A stretch of 64,000 bases of DNA from Antedon mediterranea. Taxonomy: Eukaryota > Echinodermata > Crinoidea > Comatulida > Antedonidae. The notes beneath the pieces were generated by a model that saw only the letters and a program-made list of their open reading frames with translations, made no database searches and was not told the origin of the DNA. Within the stretch, counting starts at the first letter, position 1; every line of letters starts with the position of its first letter. Below, piece by piece: positions 14,049-26,900 of the stretch. Location: NCBI RefSeq assembly GCF_964355755.1, contig NC_092673.1, positions 12,159,001 to 12,223,000 on the forward strand, given 5' to 3'. A program made the position numbers and the translations under genes.

Positions 14049-15200
14049 ATTGAGGCACGTCCAAAATACGTCAACTTGAGTGTGCTATTCATGTTACTAA
14101 TGTACAGTACACTGAGGGGCGCTAATAGTAATACAGATTGATGTTCACCAATGTGTTACGCTCATGTGTGATTCTCCTTTCTATTGACCAGGTACAGGCA
14201 TGTATTATAATATCTGGTATATAAATCAAATAATATATGTGTAACAGAAATCATGATGAAAATAGTACATGAAATGAACAAATATATTTTGCTATATAGC
14301 ATGAAAATAAAACTCTGAAGTTGATAAAAGCCAGAAACGTAAAATTCATCGGATAACATTTTTTACCATACCGTTTATTTTTCACAGTTTTTTTTTTAAT
14401 ATGCCTCTTACAACATTTTTGTACAAAAGAATAGAGATTTCTTAACATTTTACGAATTCTGTTATTCCTACATCACTACTCCATTCACCCCCAACAAGAT
14501 GCGCCAGTCTGTCCATTAATCTATATTAATGTCCATTGCCGTTTGGATTGCATACATACATACATAATGATCAAAAACATGTATTAATATGCTAGATTAA
14601 TAACTTTTCAATTCAAACTATATTATAATAAATCATAAATAAAATATAAAAATTTTTTTTTAAATTATTAATTCTCTTAAAGATGCAATACCTCCAATTT
14701 TTGTAGTTTTTATATTGAGTAGTACATTGGATAGTTTTTTTTATATAATTTTATCGCCGATAGGCCTATACAACAATTCTTCTCTCTTTAGACTGGTTAT
14801 GTACTATATACTGTTGATGATTTGTTAAACAAATGTGTTTGTTAAACTAAAACCAGGACAACACTTTTACAATCAATATTAAAACCTTTAAAAACATTCA
14901 GTTTTTAGTGGGAAATTAAGGCTGCTTTTTTCGCGGTCTATTATAAAACAATATTATTCGAGGTACAATTGAAGTTTCAATGTGTTTGAACAACAAAATG
15001 TAACAGGGTGGTGCTGCGCGGTTGAATTGTGTGTGCGTCGTTACGTTTATTAATGAACGCGTAAACTGCGTGCTATTTTCCGCTGCTAAGTAACCAGTTA
15101 TTGTATTCAATTCAGTGTCGGTCACACTCTAGTACTGTGATTCATAGCTTCATAGCTATAGCTTCCTAAATACTGTATTGATAATACAATTTTGTTTAGA
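14049..15200. other. Intergenic region upstream of the CIMIP2 gene
   Basis: AT-rich sequence with a few TAGGCCTA words. No open frame with coding character and no clear TATA box or cilia-gene X-box could be recognised. The promoter of the downstream gene should lie towards its right end, which is the less AT-rich part (about 14990-15130). Confidence 0.4.
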
Positions 15201-18200
15201 ATGTCATCCCAAAAAAAATGCAAAAGCATTTTAATGACACCAGATCCTTACCACATCCCAGGGTAAGTTTGTATTAAATTGTATGCGTGTGACGTGAGGC
15301 ACTAGCCGAGTTACTCTGCCTCATTAGGCTTATTATTTATTTGTTCATGCAACCAATGAGATAATCAAACTTTTCTTTTCGTTCAGATACCGTGGATTTT
15401 GCCCTCAATTTAAGTTTCAAATTGGTAAAACCTTTGGCTGCACAACTTCCAAGTTGTTAACGAGTGATAATTTAGCTTCTTCAGGAAGGGTTATTCTCTC
15501 TGATATAGACCCAGGTGTGTCTGGCAAAGATGAGGATGCTAAAAAAGAATTATTACAAACAAGATTTGCTAGCTTAGGAAATCAGAAATTAAGAAAGAGA
15601 ATGGTTCCAGGTTTTACTGGTCAGTATATCTATCATTCTGTATTTAATTATTATTTATTTTAACAAATAAAAACAGTAGATAAAGTGTTTAGCCTATGGC
15701 TTTCTATTTGAATTTGAACAAAAATATATTATTTTATTTATGAATAGGAGCTGGGAAAAATTCTTTTTTAAAATACCAAACAAATTTACGTTTATTAAAC
15801 CGGAATACTTGACTTGGCGAATTCCAAATCGATGTACTCGAAGTGCCAGTGAAAAAAAAGTGTGTCGTTCCTTTCCCAAAAAACAGAAACAGTTGTATCA
15901 TTAACCTATTTATATGTCACTAAATCACTTGCGTCTGTTTTTAAAAAAACATTTGACACCTAAAAATCGATGTATATATTTTATTGTTTCTGTCTTTATG
16001 ATGTTGTTAGATTAATTAAATTAGTGTTATTTTTATTATGTTTGTTTTAATTTGTTTTATTATGAAGCCCATTGATTGTCAGCATATTCTGTTTAGGGCC
16101 ACCCTCTATATGAGGTTAAATAAATAAATAACATTGTTAAGACTAATAAGCTTTCTCATGTATGTTATCAGGGTATATTCCAAAAGGGGAGCATTACTAC
16201 GGATCACGATATGCCAAGACTTGCCTTAATGCAACAGCAGATTTTGAAAATGGCCGACTCGCATACAGAAACAAAGTTGAACAACTTAAGTTAACGGTAA
16301 TTAGGCCTATACATTCACTTTCTAAACATATATTATTTCATAACTAATATCGATGATGTACAGTGTGGTTGTTTTTGGCGTAATACCTTTTTCAATTTTT
16401 TTTTTGGTTTTTTTTTAGAATGCCGGCATCGACCCATTGATACCACAGACAATAACATTCCGGTATGTTTCACCAAATGAGAAGCAACATTCTACATCAC
16501 CATACTATATGAGCAACAGTAATCCAGAGAAATGTTTCGTCTCAGGTACTAAACAAGCAGAAGTAGAAAGTATTAATTAGTTTTCACATGTGCTTCAACA
16601 AATTATTTAGTGTATCTTTTAGTTAAAAAAAACACCCACACACCATTTAACAAAACAAAAAACGAATGTTTTTGATTTGATTTCTTTTTAGGCCTAATTA
16701 ATAATGTTGTATGCTACTGTTTTTGAAAAGTTGTTGTATCATCGTGTTTAATTAGCCTAATTATAACTAAATTAGCCTAGGCCTATAACAAACATCTAAT
16801 TTGACTAATTGGTCAAACTTGAGCAAACCATTTTGGGCAACAAAAAACACTAATTGAAAACAAAAATTATTATTTAACGAATAGATGACGAACTAATTTT
16901 AAATATTTATTTGTACAATTTGAGCAAAATATTAAAACTAAAAAGGAAAACATATAGTATTAGCACGATTATCTATCGAAATTAATTTATCCGAAAATAA
17001 TAAGAAAAAGAATTAGGCTAGGCCTACAAAATTACAAAAACCGGAAATCCATGGTATAAACGTCCCACCAATAATGTTCAATAGCTTAAAACTGTTGTTC
17101 ACTGCAATATTTTACTCGGGTAAAATCCCAACCCAAATAGGCAACTGGCATAATACCGATTTCTAAAATAGGTGATAAGAAATAACAAGAACACTTAGGG
17201 CTAGTTTTAATCGTTGGAAAAAAGTGTTTGACGTTCTTAATGGAATAACTAACCATGCTAAAAACGATACATTTTTAACAATCAGGCTTTCGCACGTAGG
17301 CCTACTATTTAAAAAATGAACAACATAATTGAACAATTTTTAAAAAATTGGCAGAGTAGTTAGCTAAATGTGTTTATCCCAAGCGTGCTTTTTAGTATAA
17401 ATAATCATTTTCTTTTACTTAAATTATAAAAATAGGTGTCAATGATAATTTCATAATGTACACAATATCATATCAGCGCATGTAAATATAAAGAATTCAT
17501 TAACGCTTCTCTTTGAGTTCAATTGATACAAGTATCACTATAATACCTGGCATCGTCACTTTTCAACATTATGGATATAAGCTATGCTAAAATTACCTAG
17601 CGTAGCGCACAATCAGGCAGACTCCCTATACATAGTGATTGCTTTTTATCCGTTTTTAGGTTACGTATCATTGAAATAGATAAAACAAGATTTATTTTAA
17701 ATGTTACCCTTGTCAATTAACAGATATAAATAAACCATGTTAGGCTAAAATAGTGAAACATTTGCTTTGTTCAGAGTCTAGTACAATCAGAAAGTTGAAA
17801 ACAAATATAAACTTATTGATTAATTTCTTCTGTCTCTTGAGAAAATAAAATTGATGTGAGTGTTATTCATTCACAATTTTAAAAATGCCAGGCTTATACA
17901 ATATATCTCTTGCATCGTTCACTAATATTAGACATTTGGCTAAATTTCTCCATTTAATTCGTATTTAATATTATATATATATATATATGTTTTTGTGAGA
18001 AAATAGGTTACACCGGATTTGTACCTACAGCCCGAAACCTGATTGGAATGGGCTATCCAATAATAACTCATGAAGCATTGAACCTGTTCTCTGGTGATCT
18101 TGAAAAGGCTAAAACTAGAATGGATCATCCAGTAAAGTTGGCTGGACTAACACAAGAACGAAAGACATTTCGACGAATATACACACTTGATACCGGTCTT

Positions 18201-18693
18201 GTACCACAATATACCGGACATATACCTGGTAAAATATTTCAAATCAATAGTCTTTGTTCTAATAATGTCTAGTGATTAATGGACATATTTTACATGTAAA
18301 TTAAGTTATCATAACAAACGTTACTGTATTAATATAATACTGAGGAGTAAAATGAAACACGAAAACTTTGTCAAAAGTATCAAACGATGTAACAGGCTAC
18401 CATATTAGAGCAGTTCAATCTCCAATAAACAACATCGGATTTAGTTAGAAAAAACTAATGTCCGCATACAAATACATATTTAGACAAAGTAACGGCTGTT
18501 TTGATGCGTTTATTATGGCAGGAGGTTCAATTGTATAATGTTGTTCTCACACAAGGTGATATGTTTTAGGTGGTGTAATGACAATTCTTGATTATTTTTT
18601 TCAGGTCAGAAGTTTCGATACGGAACGACATTTGGTCATAGCACACGTAATGCAAAGAGAATTTCACTTCCCGCACTGGTGGAAATAAAATGA
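15201..18693 (+). CDS. CIMIP2: Ciliary microtubule inner protein 2 (FAM166-like), 285 residues, complete
   Basis: Six exons join in frame: 15201-15262, 15387-15619, 16172-16296, 16419-16545, 18007-18228 and 18605-18693, all GT-AG. The protein starts MSSQKKCKSI and has the family's repeated G-Y-x-G/P modules: DPYHIPGYRGFCPQFKFQIG near residues 13-33, PGFTGYIPKG near 95-105, GYTGFVPTARNLIG in exon 5, and YTGHIPGQKFRYGTTFG just before the C-terminus. The length matches FAM166/CIMIP2 proteins of roughly 275-320 residues. In vertebrates these sit inside doublet microtubules of motile cilia and sperm flagella as structural proteins; that function is inferred from the family. The first ATG after an A-rich leader is taken as the start. 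An AATAAA lies at 18786-18791. Intron 4 contains a dispersed repeat. It looks more like the B form than the A form, but that cannot be settled by eye. Confidence 0.9.
17815..17975. repeat. Dispersed repeat in CIMIP2 intron 4 (second copy at 31230-31400)
   Basis: About 150 bases match 31230-31400 closely, including AAATGCCAGGCTTATACAAT and ATTAGACATTTGGCTAAAT. The distal copy carries six extra bases, GGCCTA, after an ATA. No coding potential is seen. Confidence 0.75.
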
Positions 18694-20917
18694 TTTTGTT
18701 CGCACTTAGGCAGCCAATCTATACATTAAATTTTTATTACACTTTTGTAGAAATATGTAGGAACTGTTTATTAAAAGTATGTTAAAATAAATTTGTTAAA
18801 GTATTAGGATAAATAAATATTGAAACATTTAAGGACATGGTTTGTAAATAAGTTTTTGTCATTTAGAATGTTTATTCTAAATCTTTATTCTACTTTTCCA
18901 AAATTGGACCAAATGACTTTTTCCTAAATAAGTCAAAGAGAACGAAAAACTTCCATTCTTATATATTATTATGCAGTCTGTAACTATTTAACCAGACAAA
19001 ATAAACACATGAGAACAATAGCACAATAGAAAAAAGTATATGGGGAAATAACCAGGCTAGATCTTTAAGAAAAATCCTATATTATATTAATTTGAAAGAC
19101 TGGATTGATTCCGGTTTTATAAAAAAAAAAGATGTTTTTGAGATTCGGATACGTTATAAAAAAAATTGATAAGTTGGCCCTCTCGCTTGCTTTTTTGCTT
19201 AGCTTTGTTTTTTTATAGGTCTACTGTAAAATAATTTTAGATATAAATGTTATAATGTAGGATGTTTAAATACGTATTGCAAAAATGTTCAGATATGAAC
19301 ATATAAAATGAAAGAAAAAAAAATATGAAGACAAGTCTATGCTTGCCTAGCTAGGCTAATTTTTGTAGGCCTAGCTGGTCAAAAAACGATACGGAAACCC
19401 GGCATTTTTTTTAAATTATTAGAATTTAAAGACGAAAACAGTTATCGCAATATAGGAACATATAGTATTTATTTTTACATTAAATGTAGTATGTAACCTT
19501 AAATTAGATCTAAAAAACGTAGGGAATGGGACTTTAATAAGACAATTATGATTACAGTATAATGTGTAATGTCAAAAGATAATGTTGATAATTTTCGTCC
19601 CCCTTTGAGCCTGAATAAAGCTGGGAAAAAAACATCTTCGTTATACAATTACAATTTTGTGCTTATATTACAGTATGTTGACCTTTGACCTAAAGTGTAG
19701 TGAAGTTAATTGATATTTGACAAGAGGTATGACAATATGAGATTATTATGGGAAAATATTGTAAAATATGAAGATTAAATTTTTAACAATAAAACAATAG
19801 TTGATATAATAGAGAATAGTTTTGGCATAATTTCCAGCTAGCTGAAGGGGTCATATAGAAGGCGGATGCAACTTAACCCTATGCTAAAACATTAATTTAA
19901 ACTTTTAAAAACTCTTACGACCCTCCGTTCAGAAGTTTCAATTAAATTAACAGTTGGCAGGAAATCCCATGATAATTTGTTAAACATATGTTCACTTGTA
20001 CACTTTGCTTTGGTCACTTCTACCTCTAGTATAGTAAACAAACATGATTTCAAAGTTGGTATGAAAAATGTAATTGTATAGTTTCTATATATTAAAATAT
20101 GTGAATATAAGGCCTATATTTGTTTATTGATAACCCTTTAATAACAACTATAAATAAGGGGACCAATAAAGTGTCCCCTGAATAATGCTAAACTTCCCCG
20201 CATTCGTATCATGAAGAAATTCTTCCTGAATGACCAGTGTCCCAGAGCAGGGCTTTTACTGTATAAAAGATAAATGACAGAAATTATGTTCGATCTAAGA
20301 ATTTTAAAACTGAATTTAATTGGAAATTTATAAATTTAAGAATAGACTCAGAATCGAGTTCACTGCAACGACAGGGATTCACAAATCCTTTATTATTAGA
20401 CTATTATTATTATTATTATTATTATTATTTCAAAGGAGAATATAACTTTTCTGGATAATGAAACTTAAACATTAAACGCAAATTATCATGTTGTTGTGAA
20501 CATTATTTCAGCGAAATTTGTTTTAAGCTTGTGTTAATTTACATTCGGGTGGCTTTCGATTCGGTTCGTTTCACATTACTCACAATCCATGCCAATAAAC
20601 GGCATTTTGCCTCTAGGTACACAATTCTATGGTTGAAGTAGTCACTCTATATTTACGAGGACAGGCCTACGGGAAATATGGCTTCCACTAAGGATATAAA
20701 CCGTAACATCTTCAGGCTAAAAGTACTTGCTATGAACACATATTGAACGTTTTACAAAACAAACTTTGTGATGACAAATAAGTTAATGATTTCGATGCAT
20801 TACTTCCAGTTCATAATGTTTGATCATTTTCAGTAATATGGTTGCAGTTAGAACATCGTTTGACAGAGCCGTATTTTCCTTTGATTTTGTTATTTGATTA
20901 CCACCACAGACAGTATC
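18694..20917. other. Intergenic region between CIMIP2 and Prrx
   Basis: The CIMIP2 3' UTR comes first, then the second dispersed-repeat copy at 19350-19545. A perfect TGACCTTTGACCT word lies at 19679-19691, and a (TTA)n microsatellite at about 20401-20430. No coding exon was found. The Prrx promoter should lie in the last few hundred bases, but no TATA box is evident. Confidence 0.5.
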
Positions 20918-23900
20918 ATGATGTCAGATAGATTTTCGATGTCAAAAAGCTTCTCTGTTTCTCATTTGCTTAATCTCGAAAAAGTAAATTTTGGAGACGG
21001 TGGTGCACTATTAAGTACATGTGAGCCGATTGCTAAAGACGTTCAGGCAATGAGACATGCAATATCTTCTCCGGCGGGATATCAATACCACAAAGGTAAC
21101 CCATTATCTTACTAACATTATGAAGGCGACTGAGTCGTTATCCTAATAATACAATAATTATAACTATCTATAACAATTTTGTGTTGTGCAATCCATCATT
21201 AATAAGATTTAGGTATTCATCCATGAGCATTAATTAAGGCTTATTTCATAGTAGGCTTACAATAAAAAGCTAGAATAGTATTTATATCAACTATTCCGAG
21301 TAGTAATCATGTTATATTAACAGAGTTTCGACACCTTAAAATAAGTCATGACATTATTCAAATAATTGTTATATCAACTTAGCATGATATTGTCAAATCG
21401 AATATTTAAAAATGAATAATAGGATATTGTGACAACATAAACTTTTAACTGGTTTTGTCAACGTTAAAATGTGCTAGTTTCCGGAGAAAGAAGGCCTATA
21501 ACCTGTGATTAGAATTAGTAAGATTCGCTTGTGTTAGTTTATTGTCTATAATTTTTACTAGATATTGATACTTATTTACTTTTCATTATTTATTTTTATT
21601 ATATATATATATATATACAGGTACAACAAGTTAATAATGGTTCACAATTACATAATATCAAGCAGCACAAATTCTACTGACTTATTAACAGTAAAAAGAA
21701 AGAGAAAAAAATATTTCAGTCCTATGTGACATAGCTTTAATTAAAAATGATTTACTTTTATTGTCAAAAATGAAGTAAATTGATTTATCTTGATAAAAGT
21801 TATATATGTCGTCTAGTAATAAGTGATGCTTAAATTCTGTTGAACTATTAATAAAAATGTCCCAATAATATTCATTAATTGTAAATAAGTCACTTTTCAA
21901 TTTATTAAAACAAGTATTTTGTAGGCCTATGTAGGATAAATTTACACAATCAAACAAGAAATGATCAATTGTTTCTATTGAATTACTTTTACAAATGAGA
22001 CAATGGCCTGAGTAGGAATCTGACCATAATCGATTTCTGCCTTCTAAATCTAAGTTATTGGGTCTTGCTTTGAATTATAGGTTCGCTCCTTTAAAATATT
22101 CTATCTAAAAGGTAATATTCCATGGTGTATTTTTATATTTAACGTAGTCATTTAATGTTGTTTTTGTTTTTGCCTATTCCAGGGAAGAGTTAAATACTCT
22201 TCCCTGCCTATTTAAACCAATCTTGGTTGTTACATTCAGCAATATTTTTCTTAAAAGATTTTACCAATAACCTTGAGGTTCAATATTGAATTTGTCATTT
22301 AAGTTACATTTTTATAATATTAATTTAACATTTTCAATCCATTTCCATCTTGTTGAAAATCTAACCTCCATAATTTGATTTGATTTGATCACTTTATTTC
22401 AGAATAAATATTCCATATATACTATATATACAACAAATAATACAAAACCGGAAAAATCAAATAAAATAGGAGTTTTACCCACTTAGTGTAGAGATTTGAA
22501 TATCGGAATAAATAGTTCGTGGTACACCTAACCAGATCGTTTTTACTATTCACAATTCTTAATCTAAAACTGTTATATATTGTGCTCTGGAATGAATGAT
22601 AACACTAAGTATTTCACTAAGAAATCAGACCATGTGCTAATGTTCAGCCATCTTGTAGAACTCCTTTATTAGTCTCCAATCCAGTCGTAAAATTGCTAAT
22701 ATGAATATATTACATTACTTCCTTCTTTTAAAATTGAGTCAAGTGATACAGGTATTGGTTTTGTAAAATACAGTATTAATTACAGTATGGCTATCTAACA
22801 TAACATTCTAAAACTAAGTAACAGTAAACATAATGCATATAACAAAAACAAGATCTTCTAGATTTAAATTAACTATATAATGATTACATCTTATTTCCCT
22901 TTTCCTTTCTCTCTCTTTACATCAGATGTGGTATCCAACATCATGTGATTAGGATGTATTATTTTAACCAATCGTCCTATTTTAACTTCATACTTTCTTA
23001 GACCTAATACCTTTATTACTATGCCATTTAGCCATTTGTCTTGTCCTTTACCTTGTGTTCTCATGTTTTTCACTTTTACTTTGTCTGACACTGAAAAGAT
23101 TCTTTCTGATTGTGTTTTAGGATCTTTATGTAGTTTTTGGCTATATTAATTACATTCTATTCGTTCTGTTCTGTTGTAGCACACCTCCAAAGATTTAATA
23201 ATCTTAACAGTGTGGTTAGACCATAACATACAACAGTACAGATTAGTACAGAACGACCTGAACAGATTAGGCCTACTATACATCTACTACAACGTCTACA
23301 AAGAGTGTTACCTCGAATGCAAAGAGTTCGATATTGGCGATTAATGTCATTAGAATCATCTAAATTATTACGTAAAATATGACCTAGGTAAGTCACTTCA
23401 TTGACGTAAGATAATATATCATTATTTAGCATAATATTTGATACCACTTCACCATATTTCTTCTTTGGAGAAAAAACCATACAGACAGATTTTTTTGCGT
23501 TATAAATAACATCATGTTCTAAACCATACTGCTCACATATTTTAACCATATTTGTTAACCCATAAAAAGATGGAGCCATAATAGTCATGTCATCAGCATA
23601 ACTTAAATTATTTAGGACAGTATTTGAGGTTCTACACCCGTACCCACATCTACTAAGTGCTACATTCAGATCATCAATGTAAACATTATACAGTAACGGA
23701 GACATGATTCCGCCCTGTCGCACTCCGTTTCTTGCATAGAGGGAGGGAGATGGATCTTCCCCATTTAATACAAAACTGTTGCTGTGAGTACCAACACGAT
23801 AACAATTTAGTCTAGTGATTTACTCTGTCATTATGCCTTAGAGGCGTCAAGAAAGCAAGCATATACAGGGCTATTTTGCCGAGTATAAAATTCAACAACT

Positions 23901-26900
23901 TGTTTTAAGACAAATATACATGTATCTGTGGAGTGACCCCCGATTTAAACGCAAACTGATGGTCAGATGACTTAAGGCTATCTCCGGACAATTGAAGATT
24001 CTAATACCTTAGAAACCACAATAGCTAAAGCTATAGGCCTATAATTGCTTTTACTCGTAATATCACCTGATTTAGATTTTAAAATCGGGACAATTACAAC
24101 TTTACGTAACTCAGCAGACACATGACCATGACGAATCATTAAATTAAAACATAAGGACAGCAGAACTGTTACTAGCGTACTTTAAGTGTTCGGAGCTCAA
24201 CATATCATTTCCCGGGGATTTACCACTAGATAAATCTTTAATAATGCCCGCTACCTGTTGGACATTTACCTCACAACCACAATCATCATTACAATTAACA
24301 AGTATACTCTGAACATAATCCTTATTATTATCATTATGAACACAATTAAACAGCTCCTCATAATGAGCGGCCCAGTGATTACATATATCATTTTCACCAT
24401 TAACAGTATCCAAAGATTCTGTAAGAACAGGAGTACATGATTTAGACTTATAAACCTTTTTCCAGAAATCAGCATAATCATTTTTTGATAAAGACTGAGC
24501 CATAGAATCAGCCCTATGCTGTTCTTCTTCTGATTTACACTTTAAATTGTGATCTTGTCACACGCATCGCCTCAAATAATGAACCAGATTTAGGCTTACC
24601 ATTATTACCCCATAGAAGGAATGCTTCTCCGGCCACATTATGGTATTCTGCGACATTTTCATTCCACCCAGGAATATGGGTCACATTTTTTATTTTCTTA
24701 TTTTTAAAACACATTTTTGAGGCACTAGATAAGGCACGCATGCATGGAGTTGGACTAGTTATTGCAAAGAATCTATTACCATTGTTAATTAGAGTGTTCA
24801 GAGTGAACGAGAGAATCGTCGTAGCTGTCTTCAAAGGCAACCCAAAAACCTACGTCATAAGCTGCTACTCGCCTCATAACATCAAACCTCTTGACGACAT
24901 CACTCGATTCTACGAGAACCTGAGTAACACTGTTTCCAACATCCCTTCACATGCTATGCTGTTAATTGGAGGTGATTTCAATGCTCAAGTCAGTGGAAGG
25001 TTCTCGTTACACAACTTCAATAACAGAAATGGAACACATCTCCGTGATTTTGCTCTACATCAAAATTTGATTATCGGAAATACACAATTCCAGAAACCCA
25101 AGCACAAACTGTGGACTTGGAAGCACCCTGCCGGGCATCTCTCTCAAATTGATTTCTGCCTTTTCCGGAAAAGATGGAGAAACAGCATTCACAACTACCA
25201 GGCCTACTCCTCATCAGTCACAGTCGGTGGTGACCATAGGATGGTCACAACTTCCATCAGGCTCTGTCTCATGGCACCGACGCTGGTTAGAAGAAAGCGC
25301 CTGTACTGGAAAGCTCTTTCCTATGATACTACTCTTGCAACCAAAGTTGACGCAAACATCACAACCCTATTCGAATCTCTCCCTGTTGAAGAACAGACTT
25401 ATACATCATTTGTAAATACATGTAATAATGTCGGCAACAAAATATTACCGAAACCACCAGCAAAGCCATCGCCTACCGTTGATAGTGCTCCTGTTGTTAG
25501 CGCACGGAGAGAAACGTTAAGAGCAAGTACAAGAGAACAGTCAAAATACCAGAAGAAATTAAGAGAAACGTTTGATAGAGTCGAAGAGGACAGATTAAAT
25601 AATTTACTGTTTTCCTTCGACCAACCAGCATCGGCCAACAGCTTAAGATCTGCATGGCAACTTGTCAAACAACTCTCTGCAAAGAGATCTCAAAGTGTCT
25701 GCATCATGGGAGAGGATCGTCTTCTAGCATGGAAAACTCACTTCCACAAACTACTATCGGTGGAGACTTCAGTGGTAGATGACATGGATATCGACAAAAT
25801 CTTCAACTTCAACCACCAGATAAGCTCCGAGAAGTTCTCAGAGGCTGAGGTGTCAATTGCCTGCAAACAGATGAAATCTGGCAAAGCACCTGGTCTTGAC
25901 GGTCTTCCCATCGCAATATGGAAATTACCTGGCACCCAGAAAGCTCTCACTTCTTTCTGCAATCAAAGTCTAGACGGAAACAGGCCATCAGAATGGGGAA
26001 TTTCTGGGATCGTTCCTATCCCGAAAAAAGGTGATCTTTCAAAACCAGATAACTACAGGGGTATTTCATTATCACAATCGGCTGCAAAGATCTACAATCG
26101 CCTGATTTTAAATGGGATACGTCCTGTGATTAATGAAGTTCTACAACCCAACCAGAATGGCCTTCGTCAGGCACGATCAACAACTACGCACATTCTATAA
26201 CAAAATATAAGAAAATTAATGAAAAAAGGAGTAATACAGAATTCATATATGTAAAAATGTTACTTATGAACTGTAACGACATTTACAAGTTAAATAATAC
26301 GATTTTATGTAATATGAGATAATATGAATGTGAATAAAAGTGGTGTTTGCGCCACAAAAGAGAAAAAAAAAAACTACGCACATTCTTGCACTGAGGAGAA
26401 TTGTTGAAGAGGTTAAGAACCATCACAAAGAGGCAGTCATTATCTTTATTGACTTTCGCAAAGCCTTCGACTCCATCAATCGCAACATCATGATGAAGAT
26501 CCTCTTAGCATACGGCATCCTTCATAAAATTGTAGAAGCCATCAGAGTAATGTATATCAATACATCAGCAGTTGTCCTGACTCCAGATGGTGAGACTGAT
26601 TGCTTCAACGTCGACTCTGGCGTACTTCAAGGAGACCCTCTTGCTCCATTCTTGTTTATTGTCTGCCTTGACTATGCAATGCGATCAGCAACTACATCAT
26701 CAGACGGTCTCACCCTACATCGTAGGCGTAGTAGAAGACATCCAGCCGAAGTACTACCAGACCTGGACTTTGCCGATGACATCGCCATTCTTGAAGAAGC
26801 CATACATGCTGCCGAAAATCTTCTGCACAGAATTCAACAAGCCACACAAGCTATAGGTTTATACTTAAACATCAAGAAGACCCAATTCATACATTGAAAC

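Noticed and set aside
14990-15200. X-box (RFX site) upstream of the ciliary gene
   Set aside because: Words such as AAGTAACC and CGTTACG are present, but no full imperfect inverted repeat of the X-box type was found.
22490-22715. LTR of the gypsy fragment
   Set aside because: A purine tract and a TG start can be argued on the minus strand, but no second LTR, clear CA end or target duplication was found.
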